DNA from: Candidatus Bathyarchaeota archaeon
GTDB lineage: Archaea; Thermoproteota; Bathyarchaeia; TCS64
DNA length: 7,255 bases
Direction of reading: 5' to 3'
Assembly: GCA_002726865.1 (NCBI GenBank)
Contig: PBSW01000055.1
Span: forward strand, 1 to 7,255
Numbering within the stretch: the stretch's first letter is position 1; each line of letters starts with the position of its first letter. The translations under genes and the position numbers were made by a program. The notes under the pieces are model-generated. The model saw only the letters and a list, made by a program, of their open reading frames with translations. It searched no databases and was not told where the DNA came from. Positions 1 to 6,983 of this stretch are shown one piece after another.

Positions 1-220
1 AAACTCAAGTAGTCAGAAAAGTCTGAAGACGGCCGTAGGCCAGGTGGAGAAACTGAGGAAAATACGAATCAAGATCGATAGAGCAATAGTTGATACCAAG
101 GGAGGAGTGGTAATGCGCTCAATTGATGGAAGTAGACAATACGACAACACCGTCGAGGCCCGGTTGCTGCGGCTCAAACCGTTACTCAGACGGCAGATCG
201 TACAGCTGATCGAAAAATAG
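1..220 (+). CDS. atpE: A-type ATP synthase subunit E, C-terminal part (5' end outside window)
   Basis: The reading frame is open from base 2 to the TAG at 218-220 and gives the last 72 residues. Subunit E forms, with subunit H (G), the peripheral stalk that holds the A1 catalytic head against the membrane stator in archaeal and V-type ATPases. The C-terminal signature of the family is visible: DTKGGVVM, then IDGSRQYDNT, then VEARLLRLKP. This matches the known pattern of a GGV strand, an acidic-glycine turn, an NT pair and an E-x-R-L helix that contacts subunit B. The protein stops about 17 residues after that helix, as expected for the family. The same-strand subunit A gene begins 6.9 kb downstream, with an opposite-strand operon between them. 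Identification is by recognised motif, not by alignment. Confidence 0.9.
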   Translation, partial: NSSSQKSLKTAVGQVEKLRKIRIKIDRAIVDTKGGVVMRSIDGSRQYDNTVEARLLRLKPLLRRQIVQLIEK

Positions 221-231
221 AAGCCTGACTA

Positions 232-1998
232 TTAGAACTGAGAGATCCGAAGAGCTCTTCGCCAGAGTAGCAGTGCTAAGATCCCCTCGAAAGTAATAAC
301 CACAATTGCAATGATCACTAGATTAATGTCGAGGACAGGCCCCAATTCCTCAATCATTATTTCTACGTCCACATCTCGCTCCCCCACTTCAAAGGTAGCT
401 GTAGTATGAGCTCCCTCTGTCTGTACAATTGCTCGGTACAGTCCAGAGGGTAGGAAGAGATGGGGTGAAGCTTTTGAGGACCAGGAGATGTTTGTTGCAA
501 ATTCATCGACAGTGTCGTTACTCCGCATTAACGTCATGTTTCCACGAGGAACGGTCGATCCAAGATGGTCTACTACTCGAAATGTTATCTTTGGGATAGT
601 GACTACGATTATCCTCTGGCCGAAGGGGTTTAGTTCAAGTATCTGTGGGTTGGTTTCTCCTTCCCTTAGTGGGATTCCGTTGACTACAAGACGGTAGTCA
701 GTAAGTAATCCACCGCGTCCTAGCAATACAAACGTCTCCCCATTCACGGTAGTAATATCTTCAACACTTTTCTCGAAAGATATGCTGTAATCTTTTATCG
801 AGTGAATTGATCCAAGGTTGAATACACTGATTCGTGCAATCGGTGGAGAAAGCTCCTGGCTCCAAACTCTATCAGCTCCTTCTACCCGGGCAATTTGTAT
901 AAGATCAAAATCCATACCATCGCCCAATGGAACACGAAAGGAATATGATGCAACATTATTCAGTGGCATGAGAGGAATTGACCCCACACTTGTCAACCCC
1001 CAACCTCCAGGCAGGAAGACGACCTTGAGGCTTGTAACGTGGATCGTGTTGCCAAGTTGAATGAAGATCGTCAAATTTCCTTGTCCGTATCTCATCGGGA
1101 CACTTCCTTCTTGACCTACTTTGTGAACTGACGGTAGCTTCAGTGTTAGAGTATCATTTCCATTCGCTTGAATGACCATCCGCTCGGGACCTATTTTTGC
1201 GAAAGCTTCGTGACGCAGAGTAACTATTTTCTTCTGTTCAGATATTTTCACCAAAGGAAGAAAGTAAGTTGCTTCTGCCCAAGCGAGGACTCCTACTGGA
1301 GTAACTTCGTCGCGTTCATCAAAAATAACCTCTTCACCAGCTATCTCCTCATCCATGGATAAGTTCTCAGTGGATTTGTCCTCTTCGAGTGGAACAAAAT
1401 GTGGCGATATTCTAATCGACCTCTGTTCCCCGAATTCTTGACTTATCTGGAGATTCAGGGGCTGAGAATCGAGAACGAAATCCGTCAGGAATTCAAGTGG
1501 TAACTCGGGGCGGGTGCGTTTTGTTAGGACGAGTTCTCCTGGTCCTATGATCGCATCCGGTTCGAGCTCGAGTGAACCCTCAACGATCAATTCACCACTG
1601 TCAAACTTGAAATTGGTATCCGATTGGATCACATTTGCTGTATCACCAACAAGGAGCAACGAAACTTCGTCATGCCTAATCCCTTCACTATCTACTAGGA
1701 TCCATTCTCCGTGAAGATCGTTCTCCTGAAAGGTATACAGATGAACGGGAGCTCCGGCAACAACTTTGGAGGAGATCTCTTTACCTCGTGGATCTAGCAG
1801 AGATAGAACGAAAGTCTCTGGATGGAAGACCCACAGTTCTTCACCCTGCATGTACACAGGCGACCCTAAGGAGGAATCGAATAGATGGAAGGGACTAAAA
1901 CCAAGCTTGAAGTTTGAATTATCGGCCCAGATAGGTGGCAGCTGTACAAGAAGTGAAGCTATGATGACAAAGATAAGAATCATTGTCCGTGCCTTCAT
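232..1998 (-). CDS. Large secreted/surface-anchored beta-rich protein (type I membrane topology), operon gene 7
   Basis: This 588-residue protein belongs to no family I recognise. I chose the ATG at 1998: it lies 5 nt after the stop of the upstream gene and begins directly with a basic-then-hydrophobic signal peptide (MKARTMILIFVIIASLLV) ending near PIWA, residue 25. An in-frame TTG at 2067 would add 23 polar residues in front of the signal and overlap the upstream gene by 64 nt, so I rejected it. About 530 extracytoplasmic residues follow. They look strand-rich and contain six N-x-S/T sequons (near 212, 281, 308, 487, 494, 503) and a very acidic linker at about 204-233. Residues about 470-547 resemble a carboxypeptidase-regulatory or Ig-like sandwich (SGLYRAIVQTEG type turn). 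A single TM helix at about 558-579 is followed by the short basic tail WRRALRISQF. The role may be a surface component served by the MoxR/DUF58 machinery encoded upstream; that is inference. The gene ends 11 nt from the stop of convergent atpE. Confidence 0.85.
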   Translation of the reverse strand: MKARTMILIFVIIASLLVQLPPIWADNSNFKLGFSPFHLFDSSLGSPVYMQGEELWVFHPETFVLSLLDPRGKEISSKVVAGAPVHLYTFQENDLHGEWILVDSEGIRHDEVSLLLVGDTANVIQSDTNFKFDSGELIVEGSLELEPDAIIGPGELVLTKRTRPELPLEFLTDFVLDSQPLNLQISQEFGEQRSIRISPHFVPLEEDKSTENLSMDEEIAGEEVIFDERDEVTPVGVLAWAEATYFLPLVKISEQKKIVTLRHEAFAKIGPERMVIQANGNDTLTLKLPSVHKVGQEGSVPMRYGQGNLTIFIQLGNTIHVTSLKVVFLPGGWGLTSVGSIPLMPLNNVASYSFRVPLGDGMDFDLIQIARVEGADRVWSQELSPPIARISVFNLGSIHSIKDYSISFEKSVEDITTVNGETFVLLGRGGLLTDYRLVVNGIPLREGETNPQILELNPFGQRIIVVTIPKITFRVVDHLGSTVPRGNMTLMRSNDTVDEFATNISWSSKASPHLFLPSGLYRAIVQTEGAHTTATFEVGERDVDVEIMIEELGPVLDINLVIIAIVVITFEGILALLLWRRALRISQF

Positions 1999-2003
1999 GT
2001 CAG

Positions 2004-2954
2004 TTATGCTCTTGATGGTGTTGATAGAGCTAAATACATGACGACGACAGCTATCAAAGTTGTCCAAATCAGAGCTAGCTCGAACGGAGCCAAAACTACA
2101 TCGATTAAGTATATCATTGCATAATTGCCCAGCGCCGCAAGGAAAACCACCATGGCGAAAGAGAAAGGCGTAAAGATTGGAATAGATGACATTCCGGCCG
2201 GAGCCGCTTCAGTGTAATACTTCTGGTGGGGCATATATACACGTCCAAGATAGTAGGCAATCGCAGTCAAAGAGAAGAAAAGTCCGATAATAATACCTTC
2301 AGCTCCGAAACTCGCCATTGAAAAAGCTGTAGATCCAAACCCACTTCCCATTCCTGTTACCATTTGGCTCAGGGCAAGAATTGATGTAATCATTGCCTGC
2401 AAGATTTGTAGTCCAAAGACTGAAAGCCCATCTAACTGCTGGCCTATGCCCAACTCAAGATCCAATGCCAGAGCCATCAGGGATAATGATGCAGAGATAA
2501 CAACAGTCAAAGCCAAAGGGACAGCTGGGTCTCCTTCCTTGAGAATTAGCATCCGAATCTGATAAAATCCCAAAATTAGAGGAGATCCTAGTGCCCCTAC
2601 CGCTAGACCACTAAAGTACAGGTTAATTCCCAAACTAGAAGCATTTGAGTCCCCAGTAGCAAAAGAAATGAAAAGGAATCCGAGGAAAAGTGTAGATGGG
2701 AGTAAGATAGGCGTGGCAATGAGTGTTATGAGTACCTTGTTTTGAATATGAATCCCACTTACCTTATCCACAATTATGGCAGCAAGTATGCTTCCTACTA
2801 CGATCACAAAAGTAGGCTGAGATAAATCGACAATAGAATATAGACCGGCTAGAAGAAGCTGATCATATCCGGCGCGGAATGCAACTAAGAGGTATGGTGA
2901 TATTATTCCAATTATGACTAGAGCATAACATATTCTATAGAGTCCAGCTTTCAA
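2004..2954 (-). CDS. Polytopic integral membrane protein, operon gene 6
   Basis: This 316-residue protein is very hydrophobic, with about seven to nine predicted membrane helices (clear ones near 8-26, 47-63, 74-99, 144-164, 218-237, 261-284 and 288-309; weaker ones near 110-134 and 177-198). I recognise no transporter or enzyme signature. Notable features are a Gly/Ser-rich stretch near 201-215 (TGMGSGFGSTAFSMASFG) and a cytoplasmic-looking polar loop with HQKYY near 243-247. The start is a TTG at 2954 whose TTGA overlaps the stop of the DUF58 gene by 4 nt, preceded 10 nt upstream by a purine-rich AGGGGG ribosome site. This points to translational coupling with DUF58. It probably provides the membrane platform or channel-like part of the system; this rests only on context and hydropathy. 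Confidence 0.85.
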   Translation of the reverse strand: MKAGLYRICYALVIIGIISPYLLVAFRAGYDQLLLAGLYSIVDLSQPTFVIVVGSILAAIIVDKVSGIHIQNKVLITLIATPILLPSTLFLGFLFISFATGDSNASSLGINLYFSGLAVGALGSPLILGFYQIRMLILKEGDPAVPLALTVVISASLSLMALALDLELGIGQQLDGLSVFGLQILQAMITSILALSQMVTGMGSGFGSTAFSMASFGAEGIIIGLFFSLTAIAYYLGRVYMPHQKYYTEAAPAGMSSIPIFTPFSFAMVVFLAALGNYAMIYLIDVVLAPFELALIWTTLIAVVVMYLALSTPSRA

Positions 2955-4252
2955 GACGCAGTTTCCCCCTTTCCATGGTTCACTGCTTCTATGACTCTGG
3001 CAGTTACGTCATTCAAGGTAGCCACATGTACATGCATTCCTCTAGCACGGATGAGTTTGACTTGCTCGGAGAAATGGTACTGTTCTCTTTTCCTCAAGAA
3101 AGCCTTCGATATTTGAGCTGTCGAATCATCGCGTCTAGAAGACTCCGTAAAGGTAAGAGTCTCCAGTAGTACTATTTCGACGTGATGTCCGGCCGCCTTC
3201 AGCTTCTGAAGCTCCGATACTTCCACCTCTGACGGAAATGGTGCATCAGTCATGACTATAATCATGGAGTTTGTTCTTGTCGATCCGAGAACTTGATCAA
3301 CGAACTGATCAAGTCCAATATCACGGTCTAAAGGTATGTCATGAATTTGCTCGCTTATTCGTATCGGATTCCCCAGTATCTTTTCTATTCTCCTTTCCCG
3401 CCCTACCAATATCGAGAAGCGGTCACCGTTGCTCTGAAGCTGTTGTGCCAGGGCTAGCGCAGCTCCTACGCAAGTATCGATCTTTCTCCTGCCAGGCAAT
3501 CCTTGACTCATGCTCTTCCGATTCTGTAGTATGAAGAGGAAATCAAGACTCCTTTCTTCTTCAAACTCCTTAGTTAGAGGAACATGTGTGGAAGATTTCG
3601 CCATGGCCTTCCACGCGATTAAACGGTGGTCGTCCCCAGGGTAATATTCTCTAATCCCACTGAAATCCTGACCAGCTCGCCTGTATAGAATGGCTTGCCC
3701 TCCAAATGCGGGACTTGACCGATCCAATAACAGGCCCTGTGACGGAGATCCAGGAACTTTCGGGAAAATTCTCAAACATGTCTCCATTTCAAAGTCTAGC
3801 GTACTAGAAAAGAGACCAAGGCGATCAAAAGCCTGCACTATCACTTTCTTGAAGTGGAGATATCCCATCTCCTCTGCTGCAGCATCATATTCAAGATCGG
3901 ATGACTCTGTACCGCTCAGTCTGAGTCGAAATGAAGTCATAGTCAAAGGCCGGAGTCCACGCGGCAATTCCTCAATGACTTCCAATACCCCTGTAGTATT
4001 CAGAGAATTATTGGCGAGTTTCAGTCTAACTCGGACTGTATCATCCACAAACATTTCGGTCTTCTGGACGTCGCGTTCAACTTTCAGTGTGCTTAGAGTT
4101 CTAAATTCGCGGCGGAAGATGATAGCATCAATTGCTATTATCAATAGAAGAACATTTCCGGGCAATAGGAAGATGGGTTCTGAGGTCAGGGCTGAAAGTG
4201 AAATGTAGATCAGAAGAGAAATGATAGCTGACTTGCCTGCTCTGGTAAACAG
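2951..4252 (-). CDS. DUF58-family membrane protein with degenerate VWA-like domain, operon gene 5
   Basis: This 433-residue protein is read from a proposed CTG start at 4252. The first ATG/GTG/TTG start is a TTG at 4165, which would give 404 residues. The 29 extra codons are open, encode the first of the two N-terminal membrane helices normal for DUF58 (about 9-23, then 28-46), and are preceded 7 nt upstream by GGTGA, which overlaps the MoxR stop codon. A beta-rich region follows, then the DUF58 hallmark REYYPGDDHRLIAW at 201-214, ending in a VPLTKEFEEE-like segment, then a VWA-like Rossmann domain to the end. The VWA MIDAS site, normally DxSxS, reads QNRKS (243-247); the later TDAP motif (335-338) is kept. 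DUF58 proteins are regularly encoded next to MoxR ATPases and are thought to act with them as chaperone partners. The 4-nt overlap with the next gene supports co-translation. Confidence 0.85.
   Translation of the reverse strand: MFTRAGKSAIISLLIYISLSALTSEPIFLLPGNVLLLIIAIDAIIFRREFRTLSTLKVERDVQKTEMFVDDTVRVRLKLANNSLNTTGVLEVIEELPRGLRPLTMTSFRLRLSGTESSDLEYDAAAEEMGYLHFKKVIVQAFDRLGLFSSTLDFEMETCLRIFPKVPGSPSQGLLLDRSSPAFGGQAILYRRAGQDFSGIREYYPGDDHRLIAWKAMAKSSTHVPLTKEFEEERSLDFLFILQNRKSMSQGLPGRRKIDTCVGAALALAQQLQSNGDRFSILVGRERRIEKILGNPIRISEQIHDIPLDRDIGLDQFVDQVLGSTRTNSMIIVMTDAPFPSEVEVSELQKLKAAGHHVEIVLLETLTFTESSRRDDSTAQISKAFLRKREQYHFSEQVKLIRARGMHVHVATLNDVTARVIEAVNHGKGETAS
2965..2970 (-). promoter_or_regulatory. 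Ribosome binding site AGGGGG for the gene 6 TTG start
   Basis: AGGGGG on the minus strand, within the last codons of DUF58, ends 10 nt before the TTG at 2954. It supports the TTG start that overlaps the DUF58 stop codon as TTGA. Confidence 0.5.
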
Positions 4253-4259
4253 AGCGTTG

Positions 4260-4264
4260 TCACC
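4260..4264 (-). promoter_or_regulatory. Ribosome binding site GGTGA deciding a CTG start for the DUF58 gene
   Basis: On the minus strand the end of the MoxR gene reads CGGTGA, then CAACGCT, then CTG. GGTGA pairs with the 3' end of 16S rRNA (anti-Shine-Dalgarno CACCUCC) and sits 7 nt before the CTG at 4252-4250, a normal distance. It overlaps the MoxR stop codon, so terminating ribosomes could restart here. Confidence 0.55.
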
Positions 4265-5234
4265 GTGGTGGCTCTACCGTTGAGAGAGCACCGAGAATGA
4301 CAGCTCGAACATTATCATAGTTGAAAATGGCGTTAACTGCACCAGACTTTACTGCGTATTCTGGATTCAATATTAGCCGATGGTTGAGTACAGGAAAAGC
4401 CATCTCTTTCACATCATCTGGCGTCACATAGGTCCGGCCATTGAATGCTGCAAGACATCGACTCGCTGCCAACAATTGGACTGAAGAACGAGGGCTCCCT
4501 CCAAGCAGGACCCGAATCCGGTCCGCTCGCGTTGAGGAAACGATCGATACTATGTATCTTAACATTTCTTGTTCAACATGGATCCCTTTAGTCACCTCCT
4601 TGCGTATTGCAGCGATCTCCAAAGGAGAAATGACAGCCTTCACCTTCGCCAGAGAGGAGATTACGTCGCCGCCCTTCAATATCGCGATCTCTTCGTCTTT
4701 TTCGGGAAGGTCAATAATCAGTCGGAACATGAATCGATCCATCTGAGCTTCTGGTAGAGGGTATGTTCCGTGAAGCTCTACTGGATTTTGTGTAGCCAAT
4801 ACCATGAAGGTGTCGAATAAGGGCTTGGTGAAACCTTCTACAGTGACCTGGCTCTCCTGCATCGCTTCAAGTAGCGCAGACTGTGTCTTTGGTGTAGCAC
4901 GATTGATCTCGTCAGCCAGTATTACATTTGCGAATACTGGTCCTTCTCTAAAGTTGAAGTCTTGGGTTTTTGGGTTATAGACAAACGTTCCTGTGATATC
5001 AGATGGCAACATGTCTGGAGTGAACTGGATCCGACGGAAGCTAAAACCAAGGCTCTTAGCAAAAGTCTTCGCTATCAGAGTCTTGGCTACGCCTGGAACA
5101 CCCTCAAGCAAAACGTGACCACCAGTAACCAGAGCTACCAACAAGAACTTGATTATGTCTGCCTTCCCGATGACTACTTTTGATACTTCTCGTAGGACTT
5201 TTTCCTGGAGCACCGCGGCAGTTTTGATCCCCAA
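4260..5234 (-). CDS. MoxR-family AAA+ ATPase, operon gene 4
   Basis: This 324-residue cytoplasmic ATPase has a full set of MoxR motifs: Walker A GVPGVAKT (45-52), Walker B VILADEINRA (104-113) running into PKTQSALLEAMQE, sensor 1 ATQNP (147-151), the PLPEAQMDRF arginine-finger region (159-168) and sensor 2 GGSPRSS (245-251). All key residues are present, so it should bind and hydrolyse ATP as a ring oligomer. The length is typical of the short MoxR core without a partner domain. MoxR ATPases usually work with VWA/DUF58 proteins to remodel or mature protein complexes; here the DUF58 gene follows directly. The start is a TTG at 5234, 7 nt after the upstream stop and 10 nt after an AGGAG that overlaps that gene's last codons; a GTG at residue 8 lacks such a site. 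The subfamily cannot be assigned by eye. 'AAA_3 ATPase' is an equivalent name. Confidence 0.96.
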   Translation of the reverse strand: MGIKTAAVLQEKVLREVSKVVIGKADIIKFLLVALVTGGHVLLEGVPGVAKTLIAKTFAKSLGFSFRRIQFTPDMLPSDITGTFVYNPKTQDFNFREGPVFANVILADEINRATPKTQSALLEAMQESQVTVEGFTKPLFDTFMVLATQNPVELHGTYPLPEAQMDRFMFRLIIDLPEKDEEIAILKGGDVISSLAKVKAVISPLEIAAIRKEVTKGIHVEQEMLRYIVSIVSSTRADRIRVLLGGSPRSSVQLLAASRCLAAFNGRTYVTPDDVKEMAFPVLNHRLILNPEYAVKSGAVNAIFNYDNVRAVILGALSTVEPPR

Positions 5235-5241
5235 CCTGAAC

Positions 5242-5640
5242 TTACTCCTGTTCTTCCATCATTGAAATAGCAGCAGAATGTCGGCGAGCCAACCCAAGGA
5301 ATAGTTGCTCTGAAATTGAATTGTTTGATCTGATATTCTTAACATCGGTGGAAAATGCATCCAAGTAACTCTGAATTTTCTGTTGTCTATGGATACTTCC
5401 AACATTACTGCCGGTGGCCAGTCTGTGCCAAAGATCTTCCGCCATTCCTTCCAAAAGTGAATTATAGCGAGGTCCTTCACGATCAATGTCAGAAATTAGT
5501 CGAGAGTAGTCACTGGGTTGATCTGAAGCACTGATAGCTCCTAATGTTCTCGTAACCGATCCGTCAGTTGATCGTCGAACAAACACGATGAGGAACAAGG
5601 TAGCTAGGAGAAGAAGTGATAATGCCGACTCCAGGGCCAA
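5242..5640 (-). CDS. Small single-TM protein with helical cytoplasmic domain, operon gene 3
   Basis: This 132-residue protein is of no family I recognise. It opens almost at once with a hydrophobic helix (about 4-21, ESALSLLLLATLFLIVFV), followed by RR, which by the positive-inside rule puts the rest in the cytoplasm. Residues about 40-132 look helical and charged, ending in the acidic tail MMEEQE. The start is a TTG at 5640, 5 nt after the stop of gene 2. No ATG, GTG or TTG occurs upstream in frame, and the nearest GGAG is 14 nt away, so the ribosome site is weak and coupling with gene 2 is likely. Lying directly before MoxR, it could be a membrane adaptor or regulator of the ATPase; this is inference from position only. 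Confidence 0.75.
   Translation of the reverse strand: MALESALSLLLLATLFLIVFVRRSTDGSVTRTLGAISASDQPSDYSRLISDIDREGPRYNSLLEGMAEDLWHRLATGSNVGSIHRQQKIQSYLDAFSTDVKNIRSNNSISEQLFLGLARRHSAAISMMEEQE
5245..5249 (-). promoter_or_regulatory. Ribosome binding site AGGAG for the MoxR TTG start
   Basis: AGGAG on the minus strand lies inside the last codons of gene 3 and ends 10 nt before the TTG at 5234. It supports the TTG over the GTG seven codons downstream and links translation of gene 3 to that of MoxR. Confidence 0.55.
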
Positions 5641-5645
5641 TTTGA

Positions 5646-6146
5646 CTAATGCATCTCCTGCTTCAGTAACATCGGGTACTTACCGAGCAGGTCCTCGAGA
5701 AGCATCATCGACATCTCATATTCTCTAGGACTCGCTTGAAGGTTTCCGAATCTAGAATGTTCGTATATAACATACAGAGATAATAGACGTGTTCGAACAG
5801 ATTTACTCATTTCGTCTCGGTTTATGATCGAGTTTAAGATCTCTCTTTCAGTGTCAGCGCGAGAGTAATTAATGTTGAATTCTTTCAAAAGCCCATCACG
5901 AATAGTTTGGTAGGATTGGATAAGACCTATCATGTACTTTCCCTCCTCACCCGTCTGTCTTAATCTCTTCAGGAGAGGTTCCTCGTCTTCGACTCGCCTC
6001 TCACCGAGAGAACTCCGGCTTCCACGAGCGCTTGTCAAAACTGGGTACATAACTCCCACCGTAATAACAATGCCTAGAATTATAATCACCGCCATCAATA
6101 TTTGATAGATAATGTCTGACGAAATTGCCAGCAGTGAGAACGTCAT
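5646..6146 (-). CDS. Single-TM protein with DUF4129-like C-terminal domain, operon gene 2
   Basis: This is a 166-residue protein. I chose the ATG at 6146 because it overlaps the stop of gene 1 as ATGA, the commonest coupled junction; a TTG at 6176 would add 10 residues and a 34-nt overlap. A membrane helix spans about 13-38 and is followed by a basic, then charged linker (SRSSLGERRVEDEEPLL). The helical C-terminal part (about 78-155) resembles the DUF4129 domain found at the end of archaeal and bacterial transglutaminase-like membrane proteins: a helix, then a segment ending in IYEHSRFG (127-134) and ASPREYEMS. DUF4129 commonly travels with MoxR and DUF58 genes. Here the tail is on its own, with no transglutaminase or large membrane part. 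The domain match is by eye and moderate. Confidence 0.78.
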   Translation of the reverse strand: MTFSLLAISSDIIYQILMAVIIILGIVITVGVMYPVLTSARGSRSSLGERRVEDEEPLLKRLRQTGEEGKYMIGLIQSYQTIRDGLLKEFNINYSRADTEREILNSIINRDEMSKSVRTRLLSLYVIYEHSRFGNLQASPREYEMSMMLLEDLLGKYPMLLKQEMH

Positions 6147-6967
6147 GGAATCCGTGCCACTTGTGTAAGAAGCCAATATGCAGCCACTATCGGGTTTTCA
6201 TCCTGCAATAGATCGTCAACATGCAGACGTGATAAAGGGGAAGCGAATGCCCATTCTTGTTGTCCAGAGATTGAACTCTCAATCACTTGGAAGATCGCCA
6301 CTTGGGACTGCCGGATAGCTGGAGAAATCACTACGGACCGGCCAACAAGAGAAGATTCAACGTTAAACCCCCCGGGTCCGGAAAAATAGACCTCGAAGAA
6401 ACGAGCTCCATGTACACGCGTTGAGGGAAATGAGATCCCTATAACATCGCCCGGTGTGAGAAGATTGTCGCGGTAATTGTCGTGGAACTCTATGAGATAC
6501 TTGTCAAGAGGCTGTCGAATAAAAGTCCAGTCTATATGAACACGGCTCTGTTCTCTGCCAGAATTGATAGTGATATTTGATTCTAGCCCAGAGTATTGCA
6601 ATTTTACTTCGTATGTTCCCTCTGGAATGATAAATGCACTCACGCCATTTGTATTTGTAGAAGCAGCTAACACAAGACCTGAGTTTGTCGCATTTCTCTT
6701 GTTGGGATCCACGATTGAAACAAGTAATCCGGGTATGGGACTGACAAGGAATGGTTCTGTTTGGGCAAGGCTAACCGTAACAATCACCTCGCCAGCTAGT
6801 GCACCTCCAAGACTATTCGTTCCATTAGATCTATTTACCTCCCTAGCAGCTGTGAGTCCTGCACCTAGCAGATCTAATGATAGAAAGATCAGCACAAGTG
6901 CCAGCAAAAGGGCCAACAATCCACCCGCCCAGGAACGACGAGAATACTCTCGCAACGCTGTCTCCAT
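6143..6967 (-). CDS. N-terminally anchored protein with beta-sandwich ectodomain, operon gene 1
   Basis: This 274-residue protein is the first gene of the operon and belongs to no named family I recognise. From the ATG at 6967 it starts METALREYSRRSWAGG, a short basic cytoplasmic tail, followed by one membrane helix (about 13-39). The rest faces outside. Residues about 59-135 look like a prealbumin or carboxypeptidase-regulatory type sandwich, with the typical TNTNGVSAFIIPEGTYEVKL pattern; about 155-240 form a second strand-rich part (LTPGDVIGISF, FFEVYFSGPGG). N-x-S/T sequons occur near 45, 49, 92 and 131. The C-terminus (PIVAAYWLLTQVARIP) is amphipathic but too short to be a second TM helix. 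A TTG at 6997 would add 10 residues; neither start has a clear ribosome site, which suits a promoter-proximal archaeal gene. The TGA stop overlaps the next ATG. Confidence 0.82.
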   Translation of the reverse strand: METALREYSRRSWAGGLLALLLALVLIFLSLDLLGAGLTAAREVNRSNGTNSLGGALAGEVIVTVSLAQTEPFLVSPIPGLLVSIVDPNKRNATNSGLVLAASTNTNGVSAFIIPEGTYEVKLQYSGLESNITINSGREQSRVHIDWTFIRQPLDKYLIEFHDNYRDNLLTPGDVIGISFPSTRVHGARFFEVYFSGPGGFNVESSLVGRSVVISPAIRQSQVAIFQVIESSISGQQEWAFASPLSRLHVDDLLQDENPIVAAYWLLTQVARIP

Positions 6968-6983
6968 AACAGAATTTAGGTTA

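Noticed and set aside
248..261. Perfect 14-bp palindrome CGAAGAGCTCTTCG just after the atpE stop, considered as a terminator or site
   Set aside because: It lies in the last codons of gene 7, has no T-run beside it, and a 7-pair palindrome is expected about 0.4 times by chance in a window of this size.
1999..2067. In-frame TTG at 2067 extending the large surface protein by 23 residues
   Set aside because: It would put polar sequence before an evident signal peptide and overlap the upstream gene by 64 nt; the ATG at 1998 gives a 5-nt gap like other junctions.
3690..4208. Plus-strand open frame of 172 codons
   Set aside because: It lies wholly opposite the DUF58 gene, which has clear family motifs, and its own translation shows no recognisable domain or coherent hydropathy.
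5259..5486. Second minus-strand frame of 75 codons inside the small TM protein gene
   Set aside because: It lies inside gene 3, shows no domain, and gene 3 fits the operon spacing better.
6147..6176. In-frame TTG at 6176 extending the DUF4129-like protein by 10 residues
   Set aside because: The ATG at 6146 overlaps the gene 1 stop as ATGA, a typical coupled start; the TTG has no better ribosome site.
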